Positions 1 to 9,644 of a stretch of 64,000 bases of DNA are shown in pieces. The translations under genes and the position numbers were made by a program. Every line of letters starts with the position of its first letter. Position 1 is the first letter of the stretch. The stretch covers positions 1,322,001 through 1,386,000 of the forward strand of contig JBBBDQ010000348.1 of assembly GCA_037127315.1 (NCBI GenBank), given 5' to 3'. The notes under the pieces are model-generated. The model was not told where the DNA came from. It was given only the letters and a program-made list of their open reading frames with translations, and did no database searches. This stretch comes from Ascarosepion bandense. Taxonomy: Eukaryota > Mollusca > Cephalopoda > Sepiida > Sepiidae.

Positions 1-400
1 GACCATTTGAAAGAGTAGAAGAATTGATGAATTCTAAAGGATAATTACGACACTTTAAAGATAATATTAATTATTGTTTCAATAAAAAGAAAATAATTCT
101 TCTTTTTCTTTATCCTCAGTCTCTGTTACAACCAAAATTAAAACTTCTATTTGCATTTAATGAGCGCATACATGTATTTTTTAATCAGTTTTTTGTCTCT
201 CTTTTTTCGCTGAAATACGAAAAAGGCTTAGCGGTCTAAGTAAAATTACAAATGGCGCGATATTAAAAGCCATTTCACCCATACAACATTTTAAGGACCA
301 ACACTTTACCTGCACACTTTTCTTCTTATTAGAGCAAGCGACGTAGGAAACTTCTCTGAGTGGTCGTGTCCGTTCAGAAACTAGAGGGACTAGTCTTAAC
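1..400. other. Unassigned AT-rich DNA
   Basis: No ORF, tRNA-like box or known repeat is visible here. The stretch is AT-rich and reads as unique or very old repeat sequence. Confidence 0.5.
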
Positions 401-432
401 GTGATATGATAATGATCTCATTATCATATCAC
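401..432. repeat. Perfect 15-bp palindrome
   Basis: Two perfect 15-base inverted arms (GTGATATGATAATGA at 401-415 and its complement at 418-432) are separated by only two bases. It could be a small cruciform or the remnant of a MITE. It lies just upstream of a SINE dimer and no function can be assigned. Confidence 0.8.
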
Positions 433-451
433 TTATGCTTTCAAACGTAAT

Positions 452-1020
452 ACGTCAGTTAATTGCCGTACTTGATAAACCATTGGGCGATCATGTCTTG
501 AAAGAGACATGACTGACTGGATAAAAGATTTTCCCGCAGTAGGTTGCCATTACTTTCTACGGCGGATTGGTTTCCAAACAAAGGCTATAGAACCCAGTAT
601 GTCCTGCTATTTAGCCCATAGCTTGAGAGAGAAAAGACGGATTATATTATGATGTTAAAGAGTAGGAATTACTGGTGGATAAGTTTATTACTTCATTGCA
701 AAACTGACCCAACAACTTTATGACCAGTAGAAGCTTTACTTGTGTTTCCAACTATTACATTATGCTTCTGTACATGATACATGCTTGGACGATCATATCT
801 CGAAAAATGAATGACTTACTGGACAGAAGTTTTTCCTGTAATGGGCTCCCATAAGTTCCTGCGGTAAACTGGTTGCCAAACCAAGGCGACAGAATCTAAT
901 TTGTCCTGCGATTTAACCCATAGCTGGATGAAGAAGAGACGGATTAATAGTTTTCCGAAAGGTGTTTGCGCATAAGTGAATGCGTTTAACAGAAATGTGA
1001 AATCGGCTCTCGTAAGTGAA
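452..1020 (-). mobile_element. tRNA-type SINE dimer, copy 1 (degraded)
   Basis: Two copies of the same SINE body (about 452-640 and 776-1015) are joined by a linker of about 135 bp. The body is recognised by the blocks GGGCGATCATGTC, GACATGACTGACTGG, CCCGCAGTAGGTTGCC and TTTAACCCATAGCTGG, which recur at many loci in this window. In sense (minus) orientation the tRNA-like head would be near 1015 and the tail near 452. The linker is shared with the dimers near 1.2 kb and 40.7 kb, so the dimer is a family structure and not a chance neighbour pair. Confidence 0.7.
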
Positions 1021-1151
1021 ATCATATGTCTTGTCGTGTTAAGACAGCATGTGTTCTTTTCAAAGGCTCTTGAAAATGTATTAGCTGGTGATATTAAAAA
1101 TATGATAATCTCGCAAAACTATATATATATATATACATATTAGTTATATAA

Positions 1152-1576
1152 GGAGTCAGTCAGTTAAGTGCCAGATACACGCTTGGGTGATCATGTCTCG
1201 GAAGAGACATGACTGACTGAACAGAAGATTATCCCGCAGTAGGTTGCCATTGCTTTCTGCAGTAGACTGGTTGCCGACCAAGGCTATAGAACCCAATCTG
1301 TCCTGTTATTTGACTCATAGCTAGAGGGAGAAGAGATGTATTATATTATTAAGTAGTAATTAGTGGGGGATTAGTTTATTATTTCAGAACAATATAAAAC
1401 TGATCCCCCACTTTATGCCCATTAGAAGCCTTAATGATGATTCCAACTATTATATTCAGTCAGTCAGTTCAGTGCCATATGTGATACACGCTTGGGCGAT
1501 CATTTCTTGAAAGAGACATGACTGACTGGACAGAAGATTATCCCGCAGTAGGTTGCCATTGCTTTCTGCGGCAGAT
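1152..1576 (-). mobile_element. tRNA-type SINE dimer, copy 2
   Basis: The same arrangement as at 452-1020: SINE body, then a linker containing GGGGGATTAGTTTATTA and an imperfectly complementary AAAACTGATCCCCC, then a second body starting CAGTCAGTCAGTTC. The second body stops after the TTTCTGCGGCAG block and runs into a poly-A stretch, so the sense-strand 5' part is missing. Hairpin CATGTCTC/GAGACATG is kept in the first monomer with a GGAA loop. Confidence 0.75.
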
Positions 1577-1842
1577 TTAAAAAAAAAATAGAAATCTAAT
1601 AGTCTTTGACGGTGTTACAAACAATTGAAAATCGAGTTGCTATTTTGAAGGTGTTCACATTATTTTGTCCAACCCCTGCATATATTAGTGATATTAGTGA
1701 TATTAGTAGAGAAGAGATAAACAAAATAAAAAGGATTACCTTTTAAACAAATTAAAAAATGCTTAGATGACTATGAACAAGGATAAATGTTTTACATTTT
1801 GACACAATAACGTATCTTGAATATCATATTTTCAAAGACTGG
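1577..1842. other. Unassigned spacer
   Basis: AT-rich sequence with a short TGATATTAG tandem near 1688-1705. Nothing else is recognisable. Confidence 0.4.
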
Positions 1843-1960
1843 GTTTACGGCCGTATCTCGTTGAATACACCGGTTCTCGCTCGATCACCGAAGTTAAGCA
1901 ACGTTGAGAGTGATCAGTACTTAGATGGGTGACCGCTTGGGAATTCCAGGTACTGTATAC
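1843..1960 (+). pseudogene. 5S rRNA-derived sequence
   Basis: This matches metazoan 5S rRNA over its whole length of about 118 bp, from the GTTTACGGCC start to the GGTACTGTATAC end. Differences fall mainly in the middle (GTTGAGAGTGATC replaces the GC-rich loop region). It is the head of a SINE, not a functional ribosomal gene: it has no T-run terminator directly after it and continues into tRNA-like sequence. Confidence 0.85.
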
Positions 1961-2110
1961 GTTTAGTGACGGATGTGCGTTGTGGTGCAGTGGATATCGG
2001 CTCGGAAAGAGAAATCGGTGAGCCGAGTTCGAATTCCAGTTGAATACCCTGCATTCACTTAAGCACTGGTACCTTTGGGAAAGGTATGAATCCGTCCCTT
2101 CCATCCAGTT
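1843..2110 (+). mobile_element. Compound SINE: 5S rRNA head + tRNA-like unit + SINE body
   Basis: Bases 1843-1960 are a near full-length 5S rRNA copy. The pol III internal promoter is well kept: box A (AAGTTAAGCAACGT) and box C region (GATGGGTGACCGC). Ten bases later a tRNA-like unit begins at about 1971 with an A-box-like TGTGGTGCAGTGG and a B box GAGTTCGAATTCC. The common SINE body follows (TTTGGGAAAGGTATGAATCC, then TTATGGGTTAAATAACAGG). The same 5S-tRNA order recurs at 56356-56590, so this is a transposed compound family. Either promoter could drive transcription; activity cannot be judged from sequence alone. Confidence 0.8.
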
Positions 2111-2394
2111 ATGGGTTAAATAACAGGGTAGGACTTAAAGACCCTGCCCTTAAAAAACAAATCCCAATGAATATTGATACACGAAAAAGAAAAAAAAGTA
2201 TTACTAGACACAAAACTTATATATAAAAAAACAATAAATTGTTGAAAGAAAAAGGTATTACCAGCAATAAATAAATACAATTTAGTTGGTTTTGCAATAA
2301 ATGACCCGCCGAGGCTGATATGCCATAAAACAAACCAACTAACCAACCAAATTTAAAGACTTAATTTCACCAGAAATATATTGGATAATAAAAA

Positions 2395-2475
2395 CAAAAT
2401 AAAAAAATGATAGCAGAAGTATCTAGACCTACAAATGAAAAAGAATTGGAATCATTTTTAGGGTTATCTCTAGAC
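2395..2475 (+). pseudogene. Ty3/Gypsy pol fragment (RT/RNase H junction)
   Basis: A translated stretch reads MIAEVSRPTNEKELESFLGL, the conserved segment after the reverse transcriptase palm in Ty3/Gypsy elements, normally followed by a tyrosine-rich NYYRKF-type motif. Here the sequence switches to an RTE-type LINE instead. Only about 27 codons survive. It could be a chance truncation or a hybrid insertion site. Confidence 0.5.
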
Positions 2476-3290
2476 GCATTTGGGAAAGACATTAGAGTAA
2501 TCAAGAACTTCTACCGGTAGCAAACCCCTGCATACGGGCAGGAAACATGTTCACTAGATATACAAGATAGAAATAGTTGTATGACAAGTATGTCATACAA
2601 CTGTCACCGGCTCTCTTCAACTTATACATCATGACAGTTCGTAGAGCCCTAGAAGTCATGCCAGAATTCAATTGTGGCCACAATCTGAACAATATAAGAT
2701 ATGCAAATAATAAAACGCTGATAACAGACACGGAAAGGAAACTACAAGCTATCCTACAGAAGGTAGCTGTAGAGAGTGGAAATAAAGGACTACATATAAA
2801 CTACAAGAAAACTGGATGAACGGTCATCAGTAAAAAGAAAAGCCCAAGACCCCAAATACAGACAGGAAAAATAAAATCAAGCCGATACAAAAATATAAAT
2901 ACCTCGGAAGATGGAAAGTTCGACACTGAGATCCGAAGGCAAATTTCTATGGCCAAGGATGCATTCCAGAAGCTGAATTGAGTAATGAAAGCCAAGAACA
3001 TTTTGCTAGAAACAAGGAAGAGAGTATTTGATTGTTATGTGATGTCTGTTCTTCAATATAGAAGTAAATGCAGGGCAATCTCCTCAAACATGAAGGAAAC
3101 ACTTGAAGCAACCGAAATGTGATTTTACAGAAGGATGCTGAGGATACCATGCACAGATCATGTGAGCAGCGAAGAGGTTTTGGAAAGGATGGTAACGAAA
3201 AGAAAACTAATACTTAACATCAGAAAAGGACAGCTGATGCTCCTGGGACATGTAATGAGGAAGGAGGACTTAGGGAATAATTTATACGCT
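2476..3290 (+). pseudogene. RTE-type LINE relic (RT and C-terminal part)
   Basis: Three-frame reading gives the C-terminal half of an endonuclease/reverse-transcriptase LINE polyprotein. A 76-80 residue open piece at 2577-2819 holds FNLYIMTVRRALEV, IRYANNKTLITDTERKLQ and KGLHINYKKTG. The catalytic YADD box reads YANN, so both metal-binding aspartates are gone. Downstream, after shifts, come blocks equivalent to KDAFQKL, TRKRVFDCYVMSVL, EATEM and ILNIRKGQLMLLGHVM. At least five frame changes or stops make this inactive. Relatives lie at 9645, 15325, 25617, 27099, 29285 and 53080. Confidence 0.75.
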
Positions 3291-3846
3291 TACATCGAGT
3301 GATCCTGTTCAAGTTCCCCGCATTAAACCCCAACTTGTGCCACATACCGTCTCAGTAGAGATAATATGGCTAAATACTCAGAGGCTCAGTCTACGTACTA
3401 AAACTCACATGAGAAAAATGGACAAGTATGGTGTTCTATCCCGCGTATGCAGCGGCTTGGTATATTTTGACTCTTGACCTGAGTGTACCCGTTAAGACGC
3501 CCCACATGATACGCGACCTTGTTTCGCATACAGCCTCAATGTATGAAATCGTAACTGTCAGTTAAAATCTCTGTCTTTCGGCAGGGTACGACTCAGTCGG
3601 AGCTCGATCTAGATACTGAGACTCGACTGGGAAAAATGGACATGCTTGGTATTTTTTACCGTTTGTTCAAGAGTATGCGCTCACGTTCCCTAGGTTAAAG
3701 CCGACTATGTGTCACATCTCTTCTCTGGAAGGAAACTTTGGGTAAATGCTCAGTTCCGAGTGTTCTGATAGTGCTCGTTAGAGTACTTTTAGTACCGTTA
3801 GTAGCGAGTTATAAATCCGAATCTGATCATATCTATAAAATATGAT
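3291..3846. other. Unassigned repeat-like DNA with internal similarity
   Basis: The blocks GTTCCCCGCATTAAACCCC (near 3314) and GTTCCCTAGGTTAAAGCC (near 3684), and the pair TGAGAAAAATGGACAAG (near 3410) and TGGGAAAAATGGACATG (near 3629), show that part of this stretch is an old internal duplication. No coding potential is visible. Confidence 0.4.
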
Positions 3847-3848
3847 CA

Positions 3849-3849
3849 C

Positions 3850-3918
<69 letters not shown>

Positions 3919-3945
3919 AGTCTATTAATATCTATCCCGCTATTC

Positions 3946-3976
<31 letters not shown>

Positions 3977-4009
3977 TGTATGTATGTATGTATGCACAAA
4001 TCCCAGTCA

Positions 4010-4068
<59 letters not shown>
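3849..4068. repeat. (ATCT)n and (ATGT)n microsatellites
   Basis: (TATC)n at 3849-3918, (ATGT)n at 3947-3994 and (ATCT)n at 4011-4068. ORFs across them encode only YLSI or MYVC repeats. Confidence 0.95.
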
Positions 4069-4086
4069 TGTGGATCTTCGCCACAA

Positions 4087-4391
4087 TGTTGTAGCGACTG
4101 GTTTGCACCGGAACTAAGAGACAAAACAAGAAGGTAGGTTCAAAACAGTGTATTAGTATAACAAAGAAACAAAATATCCAAAAGATGTGTTAATATTAAA
4201 TAATATAGAAATAAGTAATATTGAAATAAATAAGTCCAAAGGAATGATTACGCTGCCTGAATAATAGCTGTCGTTAACAGCTGTACTTGACTGCTCGTAA
4301 CTGCTACTGTTGACTACGCTTTAGAAGTCACGCAGGCAATTTATATATAGTCAGAGGAAGAGTTCATTCCTCGTAGGAGGGTACCATAACA
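4087..4391 (-). mobile_element. LTR-like sequence, possible 5' LTR with primer-binding site
   Basis: Read on the minus strand it starts TGTTATGGTACCC, has a TATA-box-like ACTATATATAAATT about 45 bases in, and ends CGCTACAACA, the TG...CA layout of an LTR. The next bases on that strand contain TGGCGAAGATCC, like the tRNA primer-binding site region after a Gypsy 5' LTR. The start and the ACTCTTCCTC-TATA block are shared with 26685-27098. No internal region remains: (ATCT)n begins immediately. No clear target duplication is seen. Confidence 0.5.
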
Positions 4392-4421
4392 CTATCTAAA
4401 TATTGTGGATGAAAAATCCTT

Positions 4422-4422
4422 C

Positions 4423-4468
<46 letters not shown>

Positions 4469-4523
4469 CAGTTTGTTCAATCTATCTATTTATCTATCTA
4501 TCTATCTATCTCAGTTTGTGCAT

Positions 4524-4582
<59 letters not shown>
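4422..4582. repeat. (ATCT)n microsatellites, three blocks
   Basis: ATCT tracts at 4422-4469, 4480-4512 and 4524-4582 are separated by two similar spacers containing CAGTTTGT, so the blocks probably grew by duplication including the spacer. Confidence 0.95.
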
Positions 4583-4583
<1 letters not shown>

Positions 4584-4680
4584 AACATTGTGGGTGTAAA
4601 ATCAACACGCCATGGTCATTGAAATGTTAAGTGTTAACCATCTGAAAACATACAGAGGATTTGAAACCGATAATCCTCAA

Positions 4681-5246
4681 GCTATCGTGGCCAAGGTATG
4701 AGCAACCACTTGTTACCCCTCCCCGCTATGATCTGTTCTTTTAATTCAAATTTACCAAGCAGCTTAACTCGATGTTGATTTTTGGGAAAAGCAAGAATTG
4801 AAGAGTGAAACTTTCATAATTCAAATTTCCTGTGTTAAACTGTGAGGTATGTTACGAATTGTTTCCTAAATCTGTAATTTTTCGTTTTTTTTTTTTCATT
4901 TTTTTCCTCACTTTTTGGCGTTCATGCTTCATTTGGAAAAAAAAAGTTTGGGATTTTTATTTATTTATTTATTTATTTATTCTGTCATGCGAAGCTATCC
5001 TGGCCAAGGTATCAGCAGCCACTTGTTACCCCTCCCCGCTATGGTCTGTTCTTTGAATTCAAATTTACCAAGTAGCTTAACTCGATGTTGATTTTTAGGA
5101 AAAACAAGAATTGAAGAGTGAAACGTTCTTAATTCAAATTTCCTGTGTTAAACTGTGAGGTATGTTAGGAATTATTTCTTAAATCTGTATTTTTCGTTTT
5201 TTTTCTTTTTTTTCCTCACTTTTTGGCGTTCATGCTTCATTTGGAC
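4681..5246. repeat. 313-bp direct duplication
   Basis: Bases 4681-4938 are repeated at 4994-5246 with few differences (shared landmarks: CCACTTGTTACCCCTCCCC, TTAACTCGATGTTGATTTTT, TTTTTGGCGTTCATGC). A (TTTA)n tract at 4953-4981 lies between them. The unit matches no recognised element and no ORF spans it. The LINE at 5339 begins just after the second copy. Confidence 0.85.
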
Positions 5247-5338
5247 TTTAACAAAGCTAAAACTTAGTTAACTCTCCGCTTTTGGAAGTTTGTGTTTTGT
5301 GTTTTTTTTTTGTTTTCTTTTTTTTTTAAATAGGAGCA

Positions 5339-5790
5339 GATAGGTCACACTATCGCCCGGTCCATACTCCTCCCACGTCTATCGAACTGGAGTAGAGGCT
5401 TGCCCCTTGTTTCCTGTTTAGGATGTGGTTTCCGGCTTTCTCTTCTCTCTCTTCAGACCTTGGTATTGATGCTTCTGTGAGTTTTCTGCGATCTGTCCGG
5501 TTGGTGGCAACGGCTCATCACTGTGAGGGTACCGGGTTGGCAGTTTCCTGGTTGCTGCTTCCGACTGGTAGTTAGGAGCCCTAAATCTTGCATAGCGTCA
5601 AGAGCGGCTGCTCTGATCAACAGTTGTATAATATCGGGGTTCTTGTAGTGCCATGTCGCGCATGGATAGGTGTCCCTGCAAGCGCTTTCGGTGGGCAACC
5701 CCGAGGCCACACCTTGTTGCAGTCCTAGCCAGTTTCCCTCCCAGCACAGATCGTGGATAATGACCGCCTGTATCCTCTAACCTAGGTCCC
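5339..5790 (+). promoter_or_regulatory. LINE 5' UTR / putative internal promoter region
   Basis: Starts near the block CACTATCGCCCGG and contains CTCCCACGTCTATCG, CCCTTGTTTCCTGTTTAGG and ATGTGGTTTCCGGC. The same blocks make up the 158-165-bp monomers of the minus-strand arrays at 16.3, 32.0 and 35.0 kb. In this copy the monomer is present once. LINE 5' monomers carry promoters in other families; that role here is inference. Confidence 0.55.
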
Positions 5791-5849
5791 TTTCTACAAA
5801 CAGAATCATAACTAAACAAATCAGAAATGACCCTAAACTAGTTAAATCC

Positions 5850-6822
5850 AAACCACCTAAACCCATTAAACTTTCCTTCACTAATATCCGGGGCATTCGT
5901 ACTAACTTTCCTAGTGTAGAAGCGTTCCTGCATGAAAAGTCCCCTGACAGCCTTGCGCTCTGCGAAACTAACCTCAACTCAGCTATTCCCTCCACTGACC
6001 TCTTCATCCCTGGTTATCTTTCCCTTTTAAGGAAGGATTCCACTGTCCACATGCATAGGCTGGGTGTCTATGTCAGCGATAAACCTACCCATAGCTAGGA
6101 TGACTTCACTCGAATCTACTGACCACCAATACATATGTCTCCGCCTGTCTCTCCTCAGTTCGGTTAGTTACCTATTCTTTCTTTACCGTTCTCCCTCCTC
6201 TCCTGACTGCTCCCTACTAGATAGCATTGCTGACAACATAGATAAGGCTATTTCCTATCACCCATTCGCCCACATATTTGTATTTGGAGACCTCAATGCC
6301 CATCGCTCTGAGTGGCTTGAAAACGCCGTTACTGATCCAGCGGGCATTCACGCCATGAACTTTGCTATTTCCCAATCCCTTACGCAAGTTGTGGACTTCC
6401 CCACTCGCTTTCCAAGTACTCCCTCGGGTCATACCTTACTGCTAGATATATGTTTCACCTCTGCGCCTGACGCCTGTCAAGTCTCGCTGCTTTGCCCTCT
6501 CGGCAACTCCGATCACGCTGTAGTCTCTCTCAGTATTTCTTTCCAATCTCACTCCCCACAGGAGCCCCCTACCTATAGGACCTCCTACCTCTACCAAAAA
6601 GCTGACTGGGATGCCTTTCGCGATTTCCTCTGGGACGTCCCTTGGGGAAAAGTCTTCGACCTATCAGTTGATGACTGTGCCTCTGAAGTCTCGTCATGGG
6701 TGAAAGCTGGCATTGATGCCTTCATACCCACCAGGAAGTATTGCTTAAAACCTCATTCCTATCCGTGGTTCTGCTCAGCCGCCATTGCCCACAGGAACCA
6801 TTACTTCTGTCTATTCCGGTGA
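5850..6822 (+). pseudogene. LINE endonuclease domain (APE/EEP type)
   Basis: The first part (5850-6098) reads FTNIRGIRTNF and LALCETNLN, the N-terminal asparagine and catalytic glutamate motifs. A frame change near 6064-6098 leads into a 252-codon open stretch with IFVFGDLNAHRSEW (catalytic D-x-N) and GNSDHAVVSLSIS (terminal S-D-H). Thus all main catalytic motifs are present but split over two frames. The stretch ends at a TGA (6820) after CLFR and the reading frame shifts again before the RT. In LINEs this enzyme nicks target DNA for target-primed reverse transcription. Confidence 0.8.
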
Positions 6823-6839
6823 CAGTCAACTGATCACAA

Positions 6840-8404
6840 TAGGCGCCTGTTCACATCTGCTCGCAATGAGTGCAAGAGAACCCTAAATGCCGCCAAACTG
6901 TTGTTAACTGACCGCAAATTCGGCTCCAAGGACTATTGGAGGATTTTTTAAACGAGTGCTCAACAATAGGAAATCCTCAATACCTCCTTTAATCCATGGA
7001 TTTGAGGTTCTCACGTCATCTGCGGACAAAGCTGAGTGCTTTGCCCACAGATTCTCATCCAACTCCACATTCGACTCGTCCGGAGTACACCCACCCGACT
7101 TCCCTATTAGAACTGAGGCCAAATTGCACGACGGATATATTACCCCGACAGTAGTATCCCGAGTAATTTCAAAACTCGACCAACATAAGGCGTGTGAAGA
7201 CGATGGAATCGTGGTGATAGTCCTTAAGAGGTGTGCTCCTGAACTTTCCCCTGTCTTCTCTAAACTATTTAACTACTGCCTTTCTGCTTCCTGCTTTCCT
7301 GCATGCAGGAAGTTCTCTTCAGTCGTTCCTGTATTTAAGAATTGTGGTGAACCCTCGGACCCATCCAACTATCGCCCTATCAGTCTTCTACCGATATTCG
7401 GGAAAGTATTCGAGGCTATAATCAATGCTGAAATAGTTCATCATCTCACCGCCCTCAAACTGTTCTCCGACAGGCAATATGGATTCCGCTTTGCCAGGTC
7501 CACGGCCGACCTGCTAACAACCGTAACGGAGTACATGCTACAGGCCCTTGATGAGTCTGACGAGGCTCGCGCGGTTGCTCTGGACATCTCCAAGGCTTTC
7601 GACAGGGTTTGACACTCTGGCCTCCTATGCAAACTACGCGGTTATGGTATTACCGGTCACCTGCTTGACCTAATCCAATCTTTCTTAAATAACCGCAAAA
7701 TGAAGGTCGCTCTGAATGGGCGTGCATCTTCGTCCTACAGCACGAATGCTGGTGTCCCACAGGGCTCTATCCTGGGCCCGACGCTCTTCCTTATTTTCAT
7801 CAACGACCTCCCAGATGAGATCAAGTCCCAAGTAGGCATCTACGCAGATGACACTACAATATACTCCCGCACCAGTAAGAAACCTGCCGTGGCGGACAGA
7901 CATAATCTCGCTGCTGAACTTGAACGGGATCTACACTCTGTGTTGAACTGGGGCAAGACGTGGCTTGTCAACTTCAATTCATCTAAGACCAAGCTGTTGT
8001 CTGTCAACCATTACAGGCAACCTCTCCTGCCTCCCATAAACATGGACCAAGTGATTCTCCCGGACAGTAATACACTACGCCTCCTCGGACTTACCCTGTC
8101 CTCAGACCTCAAATGGAACCACTATATTGAACCCATAGCAAAATCTACTGCTAAGAAGGTTGGGTCACTATATTGATCCAGGATGCTTTTTCCACCTGAA
8201 TCCATCCTGCATATATACAAGTCAACCATCCGTCCGTGCATGGAGTACTGCTGCCATTTATGGTCAGGTGCCCCTGCCGTTCTCCTCAGTGTTCTTGACA
8301 GGCTCCAAAGGAGAGTCTGTAATGTGATAGGTACTGATCTGGCGGCTCGACCCGCAGCCACTTCCCCATCGTCGAAATGTGGCCTCCCTTTGTCTGGTCT
8401 ATAA
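6840..8404 (+). pseudogene. LINE reverse transcriptase
   Basis: One frame runs from about 6840 to 8404 with few in-frame stops. Motifs in order: SNYRPISLLPIFGKVFE, DRQYGFRFARSTADLL, ALDISKAFDRV, NAGVPQGSILGPTLFLIF, and the catalytic IYADDTTIY at about 7848-7874, all intact, followed by LRLLGLTLSSDLKW. TGA codons at 7610 (where tryptophan is expected after AFDRV) and 8174 (CGA to TGA decay of arginine is likely) break the core. A shift near 8350-8380 moves the frame into the C-terminal part. Motif style fits the CR1/L2/Jockey group; the exact clade needs a tree. Confidence 0.85.
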
Positions 8405-8669
8405 ATACTTTCATGGCTTCTGCTCAGACAAACTTAAGTCACTGATGCCTCCTCAACAGGTGTTTACTCGTGCAACCAGACTGGCAGCTGGGTCCCACCC
8501 ATTCACAGTCAGGTTAGCCAAATGCAGAAGACAATTCTACTCCTGCAGCTTCTTCTCTCGCACTTCCCGCCTGTGGAACTCGCTCCCGTATTCTTGCTTT
8601 CCTGACGGCTACAACCTCCAGAAATTTAAATGCAAAGTCAATACTAATCTACTAACCACTGGACTCTAG
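8379..8669 (+). pseudogene. LINE C-terminal region
   Basis: A 96-codon open piece holding ASLCLVYKYFHGFCSDKL, FSRTSRLWNSLPYSCFPDG and FKCKVNTNLL, ending at TAG 8667. The RLWNSLP...F-P-x-x-x-N-x-x-x-F-K pattern is typical of the C-terminus of this LINE group. The same pattern identifies truncated relatives at 11835, 27940, 28775, 29395, 41605, 46438 and 52500. Confidence 0.8.
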
Positions 8670-8880
8670 GTCTCTCCCCTCCCCTCCCCTCCCCTGTATA
8701 ACCTTCTCTTTCTCTCCACCTATGTATCTGTCATCGCACCTGCTTTCTCAGCTTTCTATTGTTCCTTTCTAACTAGTTTGCATTCCTCACTCTTTTCTAA
8801 TTAATCTTTTTACGTGTATGTAGCCCCCTGCACATCAGTGACGTTTCCGCCTTGCTCGAGGTGAAATGATTAAAAAAAAA
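8670..8880 (+). other. LINE 3' UTR and tail
   Basis: Contains a short CCCCT tandem (8680-8695), then the family's terminal block CCCCCTGCACATCAGTG and CTTGCTCGAGGTGAAATG followed by an A-run. This terminal block is what remains at most truncated copies and at the end of each monomer array. Confidence 0.8.
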
Positions 8881-9644
8881 TGTTGATTCTGGTGTATATA
8901 CGCTTCACATATACACACGCTTTTTCCCGCTATATTCCAGTCAAAAATATAGCATCCTGTAAACAATGTAAGTATATATATGTTTATACACATGTATACT
9001 CACATATATATATGTATGTATATGTGTTTGCGGGTATGACAAGATGAGAAGCTTTGAGGTCTTTCTCTCTATTTCTCTCTCTTTCACACACGCACACACA
9101 CACACATACACACACACACACACACACAAACACACACGCACACACATACCATTTATGTGTATGTGCATGAATATATATACTGACATTAACGTTTCTCCCT
9201 GGAATCAGTTCAGAAATAAAACAATGAAAAAACTCTTAACTATATTTCAAATCGATGGCTGGACAAGAAAAATTGACATATATGCATTTGCTGTCTCTTT
9301 CATCATAATAGATAATCTCCAAGAATAACTTCTTTTTGTCGATCAGGTCCTTAAATTTATGATGGAAACTCTGTTAGATATTCTCTAGACATTTCCAAAT
9401 TTTCAAACTCTTGCAGCTAACAGTGTTTGGCTGCTAAATCAACGTTTAAATACTTGATATACCACAAAACTTGTCTTATGTAAATATTTTCTTAATTTTT
9501 AGAAAGAAACGAAAAAAGGTATTGCAATATTTTTCTACTTATTTTATGGCCAGTTATAGAATACTTCAGCTTGAAGCGATTTTTTAGTACTTGTTTGTAA
9601 TATCAGTACCGAAAACAGTAACCCAAATATCGTTTCTATATAAA
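8881..9644. other. Unassigned DNA with (CA)n tract
   Basis: A broken (CA)n microsatellite lies at 9085-9148. The rest is AT-rich and unassigned; short ORFs across the CA tract are repeat translations. Confidence 0.6.

Larger units (their letters stand above)
5339..8880 (+). mobile_element. Near-complete APE-type LINE, CR1/L2/Jockey group
   Basis: About 3.5 kb carrying, in order, a 5' UTR (5339-5790), an apurinic-type endonuclease (5850-6822), a reverse transcriptase (6840-8404), a C-terminal region (8379-8669) and a 3' UTR ending in CTTGCTCGAGGTGAAATGATT plus an A-run. No separate ORF1 is evident; about 500 bp precede the endonuclease. It is the master-like copy for many shorter 3' ends elsewhere here and for the monomer arrays at 16.3, 32.0 and 35.0 kb. 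Frameshifts and stops make it inactive, but the RT is well kept, so insertion is fairly recent by the standard of this window. Confidence 0.85.

Noticed and set aside
1843..1960. A functional 5S rRNA gene
   Set aside because: Central substitutions, no terminator directly after it and continuation into a SINE show that it is a transposed derivative.
5453..6007. Minus-strand ORFs of 73-85 codons opposite the LINE 5' region
   Set aside because: They are antisense shadows of the LINE 5' UTR and endonuclease.
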